Shown: positions 9,039 through 18,158 of the stretch, piece after piece
How the letters are laid out: each line of letters starts with the position of its first letter
How positions within the stretch are numbered: position 1 is the first letter of the stretch
DNA from: F1-60-MAGs104 sp964355975
Lineage (GTDB): Bacteria; Planctomycetota; Phycisphaerae; Phycisphaerales; SM1A02
Assembly: GCA_964355975.1 (NCBI GenBank)
Contig: CAYHFW010000009.1
Span: 1-64,000 of the forward strand
DNA: 64,000 nt
Direction of reading: 5' to 3'
Made by a program: the position numbers and the translations under genes
Notes under the pieces: model-generated
Database searches by the model: none
The model's input: the letters and a program-made list of their open reading frames with translations, nothing else
What the model was told of the DNA's origin: nothing

Positions 9039-10451
9039 TCAGTCTTCGCCTTCGTGAAATGTTCCATCGGGATGGAAGTGCCCGCCCTTGGTGATGCTGC
9101 CGCTTGTTGCAACCATCAATTGGTAGACGCCGTCGAGCACAATCTCGTTTCCCTCTGCGACGCCGCTCTTGATGACAATCCAACGGCCATCATCCATGCC
9201 GAGATCTGCCTCCATGCGAATGGCTTTGTCAGGGTCGGCGGGATCGCGCCGAAAGATGATGCTCTGTGTGCCATCGTGGGCAACGCATGCGAGTGGGATC
9301 GCGAGCTCTGGCGCTTCGGTGCCATCGACGACGACTTCGAGAAATCCCGCGACGCCCGATCGCGCCCACGAAGCACGCCCGCTCTCAGAGTCAGGAGTCA
9401 TCACAAGTTCGATCGTGCGTCGATCAGCATCGGCAGTCGGAGCGAGGGTCAGCATTCCAGTCACTCGTTCAGAATCGTCGAGTGATCCGCCGCGCGGCGC
9501 GACCGCGGTGGCGCGAAGCCCGGTGCTCAGACGTCCCAGATCACTCTGCAGCGCGTGGGCAACGAAGCGCACTTGATCTGGCTGAACCGTCGCCAAGACC
9601 GCAGAGTGCTGATCAACGAAGGTGCCCGAACTGACATCAAACTTGTCGACGACGCCAGAAGAGAGAGCGCGCACTTCGACTTGATCGATCGACAGCCACC
9701 GCGCTGTGCCGTTCACCAGTTCGAGAAGTTCTGGCACAGTCTTTCCAGTGAGCGAGGCTGCCGCTTCAAAGAGAATTGTCTGACGGGATCGCGCGGCCTC
9801 AAGTTGCGCCTTTGACTCGCGCTCTCGAACCGTGTGCTGCGTGTGCGTCTCGGCGGCTTCGGCGAGGCCGACCTGCGCGCTCACAAGAGCAGCCTGCGCT
9901 TGCGCGACATCGTTGCCGCTCGCGCCTCCTGCTTCTTGAAGTTCTTCCAACATCTTGACGCGTGCACTCCAGAGTGTCACAGCGGCGGCCACTGCCGAGT
10001 GATGCTGCTCGGAGGCCCGCATCAACGGGCCGATGCTGTCCGCGCTCGCGTTGGCAAACGCCACCGCACTTTCGGCATCTGTGAGTTCTCGCTGAAGTTC
10101 GCGCCAGCGCGGTGAGTCGAGCCGATAGAGGGGCGTTCCCGCTTCGACTGATTGGTACTGCTCGACGAGCAATTCCACGCTTCCCGCGGCGGGCACGCGG
10201 TACTCGCGCCGCGCGGTGGGAGTCAATTCGAATCGGCCCGGCACACGCAGCGTGTTCGCGACACTGCGGCTTTCAACTTTGGCAAAGGTGATGCCGAGGT
10301 TCTGGCGAACTTGCTGGTTGATGTCGACGCGGTTGGTTGGTGCTGGAACAGCAGAGTCGCTGCTGGCGAGCTTCGCGGTGGGCTCGCGGTTGCAACCCAC
10401 GACCATGACCGCGAACAAGAAGGTGAATAGAAGGCGTTCTGAGGTTGTCAT
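9039..10451 (-). CDS. Efflux RND periplasmic adaptor (CusB/CzcB-like) lipoprotein
   Basis: The 470-residue membrane-fusion protein has an N-terminal hydrophobic segment ending VVGC, a probable lipobox. It then has the barrel-sandwich/lipoyl-like segment (YRVPAAGSVELLVEQYQSVEAGTPLYRL) and a long helical hairpin rich in Ala/Glu/Gln. The beta-barrel region follows, and the C-terminus has 'VAEGNEIVLDGVYQLMV'. It bridges the RND pump and the TolC-like channel. The start codon overlaps the stop of the outer-membrane gene (ATGA), so the two are translationally coupled. The tail 'GGHFHPDGTFHEGED' is His/acid-rich and could bind metal. Confidence 0.9.
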   Translation of the reverse strand: MTTSERLLFTFLFAVMVVGCNREPTAKLASSDSAVPAPTNRVDINQQVRQNLGITFAKVESRSVANTLRVPGRFELTPTARREYRVPAAGSVELLVEQYQSVEAGTPLYRLDSPRWRELQRELTDAESAVAFANASADSIGPLMRASEQHHSAVAAAVTLWSARVKMLEELQEAGGASGNDVAQAQAALVSAQVGLAEAAETHTQHTVRERESKAQLEAARSRQTILFEAAASLTGKTVPELLELVNGTARWLSIDQVEVRALSSGVVDKFDVSSGTFVDQHSAVLATVQPDQVRFVAHALQSDLGRLSTGLRATAVAPRGGSLDDSERVTGMLTLAPTADADRRTIELVMTPDSESGRASWARSGVAGFLEVVVDGTEAPELAIPLACVAHDGTQSIIFRRDPADPDKAIRMEADLGMDDGRWIVIKSGVAEGNEIVLDGVYQLMVATSGSITKGGHFHPDGTFHEGED

Positions 10452-11872
10452 CGATTCGCTCCTGAAATTGGTTCGTGTTTTTTTACTGGCGCTAGCGCGT
10501 CTGCTGTGGGCGGTCCAGCCAGTTCATCGAGTTGAATCGCTCCAGTCGACTCGGCCGCGCGCGCATCGAGCAAGCGCATCTTCGCATCGGCTTGCGACTG
10601 GATCGCCCGCAGCAGCAAGAGCGGATCGACATGTCCGATCTTGGCGACGCGTCGCACTTCGGCATCCTGTTCGTCGGCGAGTGGAAGGACGCGCATCTCG
10701 ACCGATTCACGCACCTCGCGGCCCGCGTCGTAACGAGTCTGCGCAATGGCCAGCGTCGACGCGAGGTGTTCGTATGTGCTCTCGAATCTTCCGCGCGCAA
10801 CATCGCGCTGCGCAGTGGCCTCGGCCACTCCTTGGCGGTTGCGGTTCCATGCAGGCACTGGCATCTCGACGCCGAGCATCACGAGGTCGTTGCCGCTGTC
10901 CGATCCAATGCCGGGGCCGATCGTGACGTCGGGATACTGCTTGCGAATCTCGGTTCGCAGTGTGTGCTCGGCGACTTCGTATTCCTCGCGCACTGCGGCA
11001 AGTTCGGGATTGCCCGACTCGATCGCCTCGAGCGACCATGCGGCCGTCCCAGCGTGCGGTACGAATGTCACACTCTCGACGAATGTGACTGGCGCGTTGG
11101 GCGAGATTCCAAGCAGGTCACGCAACCGAAACTGCAATTCGCGCGCACGTGCGCGGGCCGCAATCAGATCGGCTTCGGCGCCTGCGAGTTCGACACGAAA
11201 GAGTCGCGCATCAATGCGCGACATCACGCCTGCTTGTTCTTGGCGTTGCGCGAGATCGGCAACGGCGCGAAGTTGCTCTGCAAGGTCGCAGAGAACTTGA
11301 GCGCGACTCGATTGTGCCGACCACTCGATCCAATGTTCTCGCAGGGATGACCGCGTCGCCCACTCGCGCGCAACCAGCCGTTGCAACGCAGCGTGGTACG
11401 CCGCGCCCGCGCGCAACTTCTCAGCTTCGAGCCGCCCCGAGATTGGGATCGTGAGACTGATGGTTGGAGCAACGACCCACTGCGTTGGAGTGCCGTTTGC
11501 GACACCGAGGGCATCCACGCCGATAGTCGGGTCTTCCCAGAGGCCTGCGTTCTCTGCGGTAGCGAGCGTCACATTGGCCCTCAGTCGTTCAACGCGCAGT
11601 TCTCGGTTGAAGACAAGTGCGACCGATTCGCCTTCGGCCAGCGTGAGGCCATCCATTGGATCGAACACCGCGGGAAGAGAGCCTTCGCGCGCGGCCAGTG
11701 CATCAGCGAATGCACGCACGCTCTGATCATCGGGCGATCGCGCGAGCCAGGCAGAGCGCGTCGCGTCGATACTGAGCGGCTGCGCCTCATAGTTCTTGCA
11801 TCCAACTGGGATGGCAAGCGCGATGATCAGCGCTGCGCACCGCAGAGGTCGGCGAGTGTGGTGTGAGTTCAC
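10448..11872 (-). CDS. TolC-family outer-membrane efflux channel (CusC/CzcC-like)
   Basis: The 474-residue protein has a lipoprotein-type signal (ALIIALAIPVGC) and long alpha-helical repeats typical of the TolC/CzcC family, including 'GVEMPVPAWNRNRQGVAEA', which matches the family's VPLFNRNQG-like motif. It starts with GTG at 11872, with AGGA about nine bases upstream. It is the first structural gene of the CBA operon and overlaps the adaptor gene by four bases. It completes the tripartite metal-export complex across the outer membrane. Confidence 0.88.
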   Translation of the reverse strand: MNSHHTRRPLRCAALIIALAIPVGCKNYEAQPLSIDATRSAWLARSPDDQSVRAFADALAAREGSLPAVFDPMDGLTLAEGESVALVFNRELRVERLRANVTLATAENAGLWEDPTIGVDALGVANGTPTQWVVAPTISLTIPISGRLEAEKLRAGAAYHAALQRLVAREWATRSSLREHWIEWSAQSSRAQVLCDLAEQLRAVADLAQRQEQAGVMSRIDARLFRVELAGAEADLIAARARARELQFRLRDLLGISPNAPVTFVESVTFVPHAGTAAWSLEAIESGNPELAAVREEYEVAEHTLRTEIRKQYPDVTIGPGIGSDSGNDLVMLGVEMPVPAWNRNRQGVAEATAQRDVARGRFESTYEHLASTLAIAQTRYDAGREVRESVEMRVLPLADEQDAEVRRVAKIGHVDPLLLLRAIQSQADAKMRLLDARAAESTGAIQLDELAGPPTADALAPVKKHEPISGANR

Positions 11873-11986
11873 TTGAATGATTCCTGTTCAGTTGTTCGCC
11901 CGAGTCGTCGCGGGGATGACAGATCAACGCATCGGCTCATCGCCCACAGAAGCGGGGCGTGGTCAGAGAGGTGCGAGTGACTTGAA

Positions 11987-12463
11987 CTAAATCAGGAGCG
12001 CGCTGCTCGTGCGCAGAATGCGCTCGCTCGCGCGGAGCGCGCGGAGGTGTCGCGGAATCGATCCGAATCGGTCAGCAGGTGGGTCGTCTTGAAGCGCGCA
12101 GTGCGGTGCTGGCAGCACGATCCATTCTGTGGGCACGATCACTTCAGCGATTGTGATGAGCGTCGACAAGTCGATGCCGCGCGTCAGTGTCTGGTCATGC
12201 AGTGGGATCGAGAGAAGCAGTCCATCACGCTCTTCGTCGGTGATCGGATCAGTCGCGTGGGTGTGAGCGTGTTCATGCGAGTGATCATGCGAGTGACCGC
12301 CCGAGTGCGATGCACTGACATGCAGGTGCGGCGCAACATCGTGATGTTCGTGTGCAACGACCGTCGCGCCTCCGAATGGTCGCACACACGCGACCAAAAC
12401 CATCAGCGTCACCATGATCGAACGAACCAACGTGGTTCGGCTCAGTCGCGAGAAGGCGCTCAT
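11987..12463 (-). CDS. His-rich small exported protein upstream of the efflux operon
   Basis: From the ATG at 12463 the protein has 158 residues, starting MSAFSRLSRTTLVRSIMVT with a hydrophobic export signal. A dense His cluster follows (SHSGGHSHDHSHEHAHTH) and then a short C-terminal region with no recognised fold. A longer reading to 12553 would run through a repeat element and is unlikely. The gene lies 114 bases upstream of the TolC-like gene on the same strand. A periplasmic metal-sensing or metal-buffering role is inferred from the cluster and position. It may be the operon's first gene. Confidence 0.6.
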   Translation of the reverse strand: MSAFSRLSRTTLVRSIMVTLMVLVACVRPFGGATVVAHEHHDVAPHLHVSASHSGGHSHDHSHEHAHTHATDPITDEERDGLLLSIPLHDQTLTRGIDLSTLITIAEVIVPTEWIVLPAPHCALQDDPPADRFGSIPRHLRALRASERILRTSSALLI

Positions 12464-12509
12464 TGATCGGAGTCTTGCGGAGTGCACGAGCGCACTATAC
12501 GCACCAGAC

Positions 12510-12560
12510 CCCGTACTTTGGAAGAAACGCACTCGGTGAATCGCACCTTCCAAAGGACTG
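12510..12560. repeat. Intergenic hairpin repeat, family B copy 1
   Basis: The copy reads CCGTACTTTGGAAGAAACGC on one side and CCTTCCAAAGGACTG on the other, an imperfect inverted repeat of about 51 bases. It matches the reverse complement of 16613-16665 and the forward sequence of 43675-43726, with a few changes and a small gap. It lies between two minus-strand genes. Confidence 0.65.
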
Positions 12561-12604
12561 CCAATGCCGCGACGGCGCAGCCGAACCCGCTCAGCAACAC
12601 ACAG

Positions 12605-13144
12605 TCAACGCAGATCCTTCGTCATCACGACGAAGTAAAGATCGTCGCGCTTGGGAAGTCCCGCGCGCGGATCGCAGCAGGGGAATGGCTCGCGCTGCGG
12701 TGCGACGTAGTAGCCGCGGCGTTCGTACCACGCGATCAGTGTGTCGCGTTGCCCGATCACCGTCATCTTCGCGCGCGCGTGCCCGAGCACATCGCGAATC
12801 ACGCGCTCGGCCTCAGTGAGCAGTTGTCGTCCGATGCCGCGCGCTTGCAACGTCGGCGTCACCGAGACCATGCCGATGTATCCACAGTCGCCGCGATCTT
12901 CGATGCGCACACACGCAACGAGGTCGCTTCCTGCAAGCGCCATGCAGAGTCGCGAGTGCGTTCCATGCACGATCGCTGTGACTTCTTCGATGTCGGTGCG
13001 CTGGCCATCGAGAAGGTCAGCCTCGGTGGTCCATCCTGCGCGGCTTGCTTCGCCGCGGTATGCGCTCTCGATGAGCGCGACGAGTGCAGGCACGTCGGCG
13101 AGCGTCGCATCGCGATATTCGAGTGGAGTGGGCGTGGTGTTCAT
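12605..13144 (-). CDS. GNAT family N-acetyltransferase
   Basis: From ATG 13144 the protein has 179 residues and begins 'PLEYRDATLADVPALVALI', the usual GNAT start. The acetyl-CoA binding motif A is 'VTPTLQARGIGRQLL' (Q-x-x-G-x-G form), and 'AWYERRGYYV' supplies the usual C-terminal motif. It transfers an acetyl group from acetyl-CoA to an amine; the substrate is unknown. An in-frame upstream start at 13216 would add about 24 poorly supported residues and nearly reach the divergent rmuC start. Confidence 0.85.
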   Translation of the reverse strand: MNTTPTPLEYRDATLADVPALVALIESAYRGEASRAGWTTEADLLDGQRTDIEEVTAIVHGTHSRLCMALAGSDLVACVRIEDRGDCGYIGMVSVTPTLQARGIGRQLLTEAERVIRDVLGHARAKMTVIGQRDTLIAWYERRGYYVAPQREPFPCCDPRAGLPKRDDLYFVVMTKDLR

Positions 13145-13222
13145 GCAGTCATCGTTCGGCAGCGCGAGCGTGAGGGTAACGATCGCGCGTGGAATCGCCT
13201 GTGCCGGGGATAGCATCGCGGC

Positions 13223-14602
13223 ATGGACGGATTCTCGATACTCACGGGGCTTTTCATCGGCGGTGTGGTCGGTGCGTTGGCGATGTGGGCCTTTGCGGCC
13301 TCGCGCGCGAACGCAGGCGCAACGTCTGAGGCACAGGCCCGCGCACTTCTCGATGCAGCGAATAAGGAACGCGAGCGCGCGATTGCAGAGGTGCGCGAAG
13401 AACGAAAGTTGCGCTCAGCAGCAGATCAGAGTGCGGCGGCGCTCGAGGCAAGTCTGTTCGAGCGCGAACGCGCGGTCAAAGAACTGCGTGAACAATTCGA
13501 GCAGTCGCGCACGCAACTCGCCGACACATTCAAGGCCACGGGTGCCGAAGTCATGCGCGCGAACTCGCAGGAGTTCAGCAAGAAGGCCGACGAACAGATG
13601 AGTGCAACGCTCAAGCCTCTGAAGGAGCAGCTTGCAAAAAACGAACAGCTCGTCAAAGAACTCGGCGAGAAGCGCGAAGGCGATGCCACAAAACTCTCTG
13701 AGCAATTGCGCGCGATCGCAGAGTTGCAGAACAGAGCATCAGCCGCCGCCGATACGCTGACGAGCGCGCTCAAGGACACGCGGCAGCGCGGTCAGTGGGG
13801 AGAGGTTGGTTTGGGAGTGCTGCTCGAAAACTCGCAGCTTGAGCGCGGCATTCACTTCACCGAGCAGACTTCAATCGACGGTGAAGATGGTCGACTGCGT
13901 CCCGATGTCATCGTCAACTTGCCAGGCAATCGTGTGATCGTCATCGACAGCAAAGTGCCGCTCAACTCATATCTCGATGCGCTCGCGCCGAACATCGACG
14001 ACGTGCGCCGCGCGCAGTTGAGGCTCGAACACGCAGCGGCACTCAAGGGTCATGTGCAGGCGCTCGCGAAGCGCGAGTACGCAAGCGCTGTGCGAGGATC
14101 GCTCGAATTCACCGTGCTGTACATGCCCGTTGAGAGTGCCGTCATCGCTGCACTCGAGACCGATCCAAGTCTGCATCAATTCGCGTTCGACAAGAAGATC
14201 GTCATCGTGACGCCGAGCACGCTCTTCCTCATGTTGCGCACGGTGGCCGCGAACTGGAGCGACCAGAAACTCTACGAGGGAGCCACCGCGATTCGCGACG
14301 CGGCACGCGAACTCGTCAACCGTGTCGGAACCGTCGCGGGATTCATGAACGCCACTGGATCGCGACTCGCAGCAGCGGTCGACAACTACAACAAGATGGT
14401 CGCATCGTTCGACGGACGGCTCGTCAAGCAGATCAACGAGGTCGCAAAGGTGACGATGCAGGATCCAGTGAAGATCGATGGTGAGTTGGATGCGGCGGTG
14501 CGAACGAGCCGCAACGCGCAACTCACTGGCGCGACCGATCCGCCGATTCCAACTCCGCCCGTGCATCTCTTCGAGCCGCGCACGCAATCGCTCGATGAGT
14601 GA
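13223..14602 (+). CDS. rmuC: RmuC family DNA recombination protein
   Basis: The 459-residue protein has an N-terminal membrane helix (ILTGLFIGGVVGALAMWAFAA) and a long coiled coil to about residue 170. The RmuC nuclease-like core follows: 'RGQWGEVGLGVLLENS', 'LRPDVIVNLPGNRVIVIDSK' and 'PLNSYLDA'. The RGQWGE and D-x-K features match the family. RmuC limits inversion and rearrangement at short inverted repeats in E. coli, which may matter in a genome carrying hairpin repeats. The gene stands alone and diverges from the GNAT gene. Confidence 0.92.
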   Translation: MDGFSILTGLFIGGVVGALAMWAFAASRANAGATSEAQARALLDAANKERERAIAEVREERKLRSAADQSAAALEASLFERERAVKELREQFEQSRTQLADTFKATGAEVMRANSQEFSKKADEQMSATLKPLKEQLAKNEQLVKELGEKREGDATKLSEQLRAIAELQNRASAAADTLTSALKDTRQRGQWGEVGLGVLLENSQLERGIHFTEQTSIDGEDGRLRPDVIVNLPGNRVIVIDSKVPLNSYLDALAPNIDDVRRAQLRLEHAAALKGHVQALAKREYASAVRGSLEFTVLYMPVESAVIAALETDPSLHQFAFDKKIVIVTPSTLFLMLRTVAANWSDQKLYEGATAIRDAARELVNRVGTVAGFMNATGSRLAAAVDNYNKMVASFDGRLVKQINEVAKVTMQDPVKIDGELDAAVRTSRNAQLTGATDPPIPTPPVHLFEPRTQSLDE

Positions 14603-14650
14603 GCGCGGGGGGACTGGTAGCCGCGCACTCGCGCCGCCACCCTCACCGAC

Positions 14651-15376
14651 TTACCGCCGCTGCATCCCAAGTCGCGCGCCCGCGTTGAGCGTCACGCTGT
14701 CGATGTGCGCAGTCATCTTCTTGCCATTGTTGGTGAAGATGACGTGCATGTGCACCGATGAACCGTGGTGCGTGAGCACGCCGCCCTGGCCATCCGCGGA
14801 GAGGCCAACGATGCGAACCTCGGTCGGATTCGCGATCGCGAATTTTAGTCCCTTCGCACTCGGGTCAGCGTGCAAGCATGTGCCGTCGATGACATGCGCG
14901 TCGAGCGATGATGCGGTGCCGTCGATGACGAACATGAACGGCGCCGTACCTTGATTGCCCGCTCGGTCAGACGCGCCACGAATCGCCGCCTCAAGCTCGT
15001 CGCCACCGAGCTGCTTGTCGAGGGTCGCCGATTGCAGTGAGTCGATCGTTCCAACTGAAAGAAGCGTCGCTTGATCGCCAGCAATACACTCTGGCCCAGT
15101 CGTCACAGGATTGCCCGCATCGTTTCGCGTCACCCACACTGCGCCATCGTCAATCGTGATCTCTCCTGCGAGACCTGACAACGCACCGATCGCGTACCGA
15201 TTGGACTTGCTCACCACATCGCAAAGCACCACGCGCGGTTCAACCTGACCCTCGCGCATGACCGCGCGCATCGCCCCGTACTGGGTGATTTCGCCGCGCG
15301 GCGCCGCGCATCCTGAGAGTGCGAGCGATGAGAAAACCACGATAAACGCGTGCGCAATGCTCGATGTGTTCAACAT
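14651..15376 (-). CDS. Lipoprotein with acetolactate decarboxylase-like fold
   Basis: The 241-residue protein has a lipoprotein signal (FSSLALSGC). The mature part opens 'ITQYGAMRAVMREG', then 'GALSGLAGEITIDDGAVW'. Its C-terminus has 'SVHMHVIF', a further His 13 residues on (TAHIDSVTL) and 'GARLGMQ'. The order (Q-Y-x-x-M, GL-x-GE-x-x-x-x-DG, then H-x-H ... H) follows alpha-acetolactate decarboxylase, where the three His bind Zn. A surface-anchored, probably repurposed family member is inferred. The enzyme's normal substrate is intracellular, so activity is doubtful. It is convergent with rmuC and about 48 bases from it. Confidence 0.5.
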   Translation of the reverse strand: MLNTSSIAHAFIVVFSSLALSGCAAPRGEITQYGAMRAVMREGQVEPRVVLCDVVSKSNRYAIGALSGLAGEITIDDGAVWVTRNDAGNPVTTGPECIAGDQATLLSVGTIDSLQSATLDKQLGGDELEAAIRGASDRAGNQGTAPFMFVIDGTASSLDAHVIDGTCLHADPSAKGLKFAIANPTEVRIVGLSADGQGGVLTHHGSSVHMHVIFTNNGKKMTAHIDSVTLNAGARLGMQRR

Positions 15377-15433
15377 CGACCGAATGTATCACCCGCGCGG
15401 CAGAAACTTCGTCAACGCCATCACTGTCCTATC

Positions 15434-16006
15434 TCACGCGAGTGATCGTTGTCGCAGTCGCGCGTACACAATGATCGAGGCGTGGATGCCGACTGCGACA
15501 CCGAGTCCGATGGCCTGCCACTTCATCGCGCCAGCGCCGAGCGCGTCGAAGCGCATCAAGCTGTAGACGCCGAGCGGTAGGAACAACACTGCGGCCGTGG
15601 CAAGCCCTGGGTTGTATGCGCGCCGAGCGAGTGCTTGCCCGAGATGCACCACAGCATTCACGACAGCTAAGTAGACCGCGATCAATCCAAGACCCGCGTC
15701 GACTTTCGCCGCCAGATATGTCGCTGCGATGATCACTCCCCAGACGCCGGGAACATTGATGATGAACACGGCCGCTGGCGTGAGCACTTCGCGACCCTTA
15801 CCGATCGTGCGATTGAAGAACACGCGGAAGCGGTCAGCGTCGTGCTCCTCAAACTGATGCAGCAGGTAGGTCGGCAGAAACAGAAACGTCAGCCGAACCG
15901 TTTCGGGCCAAGATTCTGCGACAAGTGGAAAGAGCACGAGCAGCGCGATCCCCGCGAGAAATCCGCCGTAGACCCAGTTGTGAAAGAGTCTGCTGAACAT
16001 CGTCAT
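15434..16006 (-). CDS. HXXEE-domain membrane protein
   Basis: The protein starts MTMFSRLFHNW at 16006, with 16000 as an equally good ATG six bases on, and has about 190 residues. It has five to six predicted membrane segments. The segment 'LPTYLLHQFEEHDADRF' carries the H-x-x-E-E motif that names the family, and a second His/Gln-rich segment (NAVVHLGQALARRAYNPG) follows. Function of the family is unknown; a membrane metal-dependent enzyme is sometimes proposed. The gene begins about 66 bases after the ChrB-like gene on the same strand. Confidence 0.7.
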   Translation of the reverse strand: MTMFSRLFHNWVYGGFLAGIALLVLFPLVAESWPETVRLTFLFLPTYLLHQFEEHDADRFRVFFNRTIGKGREVLTPAAVFIINVPGVWGVIIAATYLAAKVDAGLGLIAVYLAVVNAVVHLGQALARRAYNPGLATAAVLFLPLGVYSLMRFDALGAGAMKWQAIGLGVAVGIHASIIVYARLRQRSLA

Positions 16007-16071
16007 CTCATGTCGTTCGTTCGCCGCGTCAACATGCGGTGAGAGTAGGGGGAGTGTGATCAACCCCAGCT

Positions 16072-16536
16072 CTACGCGCCAACGCGCTGCGGATTCCACG
16101 TATGGCTCTCGCCGCGCGCCTTCACGCACCACGCATAGAGCGCTTCGCACACGACGAGCCCATGCTGAAGTTGCTCGTGATCGTCGGCGTATGTTGCGGA
16201 GAGTCCGATGAGAATTGCGTACACCCCAGGACACGCCGGATGCAAGTCATGCCGATCGGTGTCGGCGCCGCGAATGACGGTCGCCATCTCAGCGAGGCCC
16301 GGCGCATCGAGCATGTACTTGCGCATGATCGCATCGAATGAGCACAACGGTCCGTCGTGCGTGAGTTCGACTCCCTCAATGTCATAGGGGATCGCACCCA
16401 CTTCGTTCGCAATAGTGAGTACGCGGTCGGGGGCGACGAAAAGAAACTCCGCATCCTTGTCAACAAAGCGACTGATGAGCCATGGACACGCGATGCGATC
16501 GATCTTGGGACGGTGACGCGTGATCCACTTCATCAA
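16072..16536 (-). CDS. ChrB-like chromate-resistance domain protein
   Basis: The 154-residue protein matches the C-terminal domain of ChrB: 'DRIACPWLISRFVDKDAEFLFV' at the N-terminus, 'IEGVELTHDGPLCSFDAIM' in the middle and 'ATVIRGADTDRHDLHP' afterward. In ChrB this domain accompanies chromate sensing or resistance; here it stands alone, with no ChrA transporter in the window. Start is ATG 16536 or 16533. A family B repeat lies just upstream. Function beyond stress or metal response is not shown by the sequence. Confidence 0.8.
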   Translation of the reverse strand: MMKWITRHRPKIDRIACPWLISRFVDKDAEFLFVAPDRVLTIANEVGAIPYDIEGVELTHDGPLCSFDAIMRKYMLDAPGLAEMATVIRGADTDRHDLHPACPGVYAILIGLSATYADDHEQLQHGLVVCEALYAWCVKARGESHTWNPQRVGA

Positions 16537-16612
16537 TGACTCCTTGGGTGCCCAGTGTGGGAGAGATGCGCCGCGAGATTACGCACGCTCCGCAGCCCAC
16601 TCGTAACTGCAA

Positions 16613-16665
16613 CCGTTCTTTGGAAAGAATGACCCGCTCAGTGATGCGTTTCTTCCAAAGAACGG
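16613..16665. repeat. Intergenic hairpin repeat, family B copy 2
   Basis: The inverted repeat runs CCGTTCTTTGGAAAGAA ... TTCTTCCAAAGAACGGG over 53 bases. Its reverse complement matches copy 3 (43675-43726), including the central CGCATCA-TGAGCGGG block. It lies between the stop of one minus-strand gene and the start of the next. Confidence 0.75.
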
Positions 16666-16685
16666 GTTTTCGCGCGAATCCCACC

Positions 16686-17795
16686 TCACCCGCACTCGCC
16701 CCAGTGTGCGAGAATCTGCGTGAGTTCAGCAGCGCCGACTGTGCCATCGCCGTCGAAGTCTGATGCGCATCCCGCGCACGCTCCCCAAGTGCTGAGCACG
16801 ACCGTGAGGTCGCCGGCGCCGACGCATCCATCGTTGTCAAGATCGAGATCGATGAGCGTCGAGAGCGCAAACTTGAAAACGCCTTTTGTATTGGTCGCCG
16901 CGAGCAGTGTGTCGCCGTGCACCGCGAGATCGAAGATCTGAAGATCCAGCAGGCCCGTGTTGATGGTGGTCCACGACACGCCGTCGTCGCGCGAGTAATA
17001 AACGCCAGCGCTGAAACTGCCGGCGAAGATGAGTGAGCCGTGACTCGCGAATCCGCGGTAACTGCCTGCTGTCAGACCTCCGCCAAGAAGTGTCCAGTTC
17101 GCACCGAGGTCAGTCGATCGAAACACGCCCGTTCCAACTTGTCCGCCAGCAAAAAGCGTGCTGCCCTTCGCCTCAATGGCGCGAAATGTCGTCGATGTGA
17201 GACCGGTGTTGATTGCGGTCCATGTCGCTCCCCAGTTCGTGCTCTTGTAGATGCCCGAACTGTTCGTTCCAGCGAAGAGGGTTGAGTCGATCGCTGTGAT
17301 GCAGCGCGTATCGATGCCAGAGAGTCCAGCCGCGGTCCACAGGTCGCCCTGATTGTCGGAGCGAAACACTCCTGATGTTCCTACGACGAAAAGTTTCGAC
17401 TGAACTTGGACGATGCCATGGCACAGCAGGCTGGCCATGCCGCTGCTCTTTGAGATCCAGCTCGCGCCATCGTTGGCGCTACGAAACACCCCTTGGCTGG
17501 TGCATGTGTAAATGAACGATTGATCTGTCGCGATGCCGCGCGTTGGGCCGACCGCATCATTGCCACTATTGGATGCCACGAACCCGGCCGCAATGTCGCT
17601 CGAGCGATACGCACCAGTCGCGCCGCCGGCGAACGCGAATGCGCCGCGACTGCCGAGTGACTGCATGTTCAGCCCAGTGGTTCCTGCGGCTTGAACCCAC
17701 TGCGCTTGCGTGGCGCTCGTCATCGCGAGGAGCGACCAGATCGCGACGAGGGGCATCGCCCTAGACAGGCACACGCGCAGCATGGTGTTCATCAT
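16686..17795 (-). CDS. Secreted BNR/sialidase-type propeller with dockerin-like tag
   Basis: From ATG 17795 (or 17792) the protein has about 369 residues with a signal peptide ending ATQAQ. It contains at least six Asp-box-like repeats of the form 'GVFRSTDLGANWT' and 'GIYKSTNWGATWT', typical of BNR/Vps10/photosystem-stability-type propellers that report exposed beta-propeller folds. The C-terminus has two Ca-binding-like loops (DLDNDGCVGAGDL, DFDGDGTVGAAEL) with WGACAGC and a final WGECG. An extracellular scaffold or binding protein is likely; no catalytic residues are evident. Confidence 0.75.
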   Translation of the reverse strand: MMNTMLRVCLSRAMPLVAIWSLLAMTSATQAQWVQAAGTTGLNMQSLGSRGAFAFAGGATGAYRSSDIAAGFVASNSGNDAVGPTRGIATDQSFIYTCTSQGVFRSANDGASWISKSSGMASLLCHGIVQVQSKLFVVGTSGVFRSDNQGDLWTAAGLSGIDTRCITAIDSTLFAGTNSSGIYKSTNWGATWTAINTGLTSTTFRAIEAKGSTLFAGGQVGTGVFRSTDLGANWTLLGGGLTAGSYRGFASHGSLIFAGSFSAGVYYSRDDGVSWTTINTGLLDLQIFDLAVHGDTLLAATNTKGVFKFALSTLIDLDLDNDGCVGAGDLTVVLSTWGACAGCASDFDGDGTVGAAELTQILAHWGECG

Positions 17796-18158
17796 GCCAC
17801 AGGATGTCCGCTCAACGACAATTCGTCCGAGAAATCGAGAGTTTTCTGGGTTGTATGCACCCGCCCCCAATCGGTGCACCCCTCCAAACGGTGATCTCGA
17901 TGCCCGAATCGGTCGCATGAATCACCTGTTGAAGGGGGGGGTGGCTCGGGTGGGTGATCGCCAAAAAAGTGGTTATGCAGCATAAAAACCCGAAGTTGTC
18001 CGTCAATATTCACGAAAATCTCAAGTGTTTGTTTTGCGTTCTTGACAACTCGCTACATACTTCGCGCAGTGAGGTTCTCGGTAGATGGGGTCATGAGCGG
18101 GCTGACTGTTGCCTGCTGAAACTGCTACGGCCCTATCCCTACTTTGGAGTCCCTCACA
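17796..18158. other. Intergenic region, no gene seen
   Basis: There are about 360 bases between divergent genes. It holds a seven-base G run near 17934, an A/T-richer block at 17962-18030 and a TTGACA at 18042-18047 without a well-spaced -10 box. Promoters for both flanking secreted-protein genes must lie here, but none can be placed with confidence. Confidence 0.5.

Noticed and set aside
18042..18060. TTGACA as -35 box of a promoter for the PEP-CTERM-like gene
   Set aside because: No acceptable -10 box lies 16-18 bases downstream, so the match may be chance.
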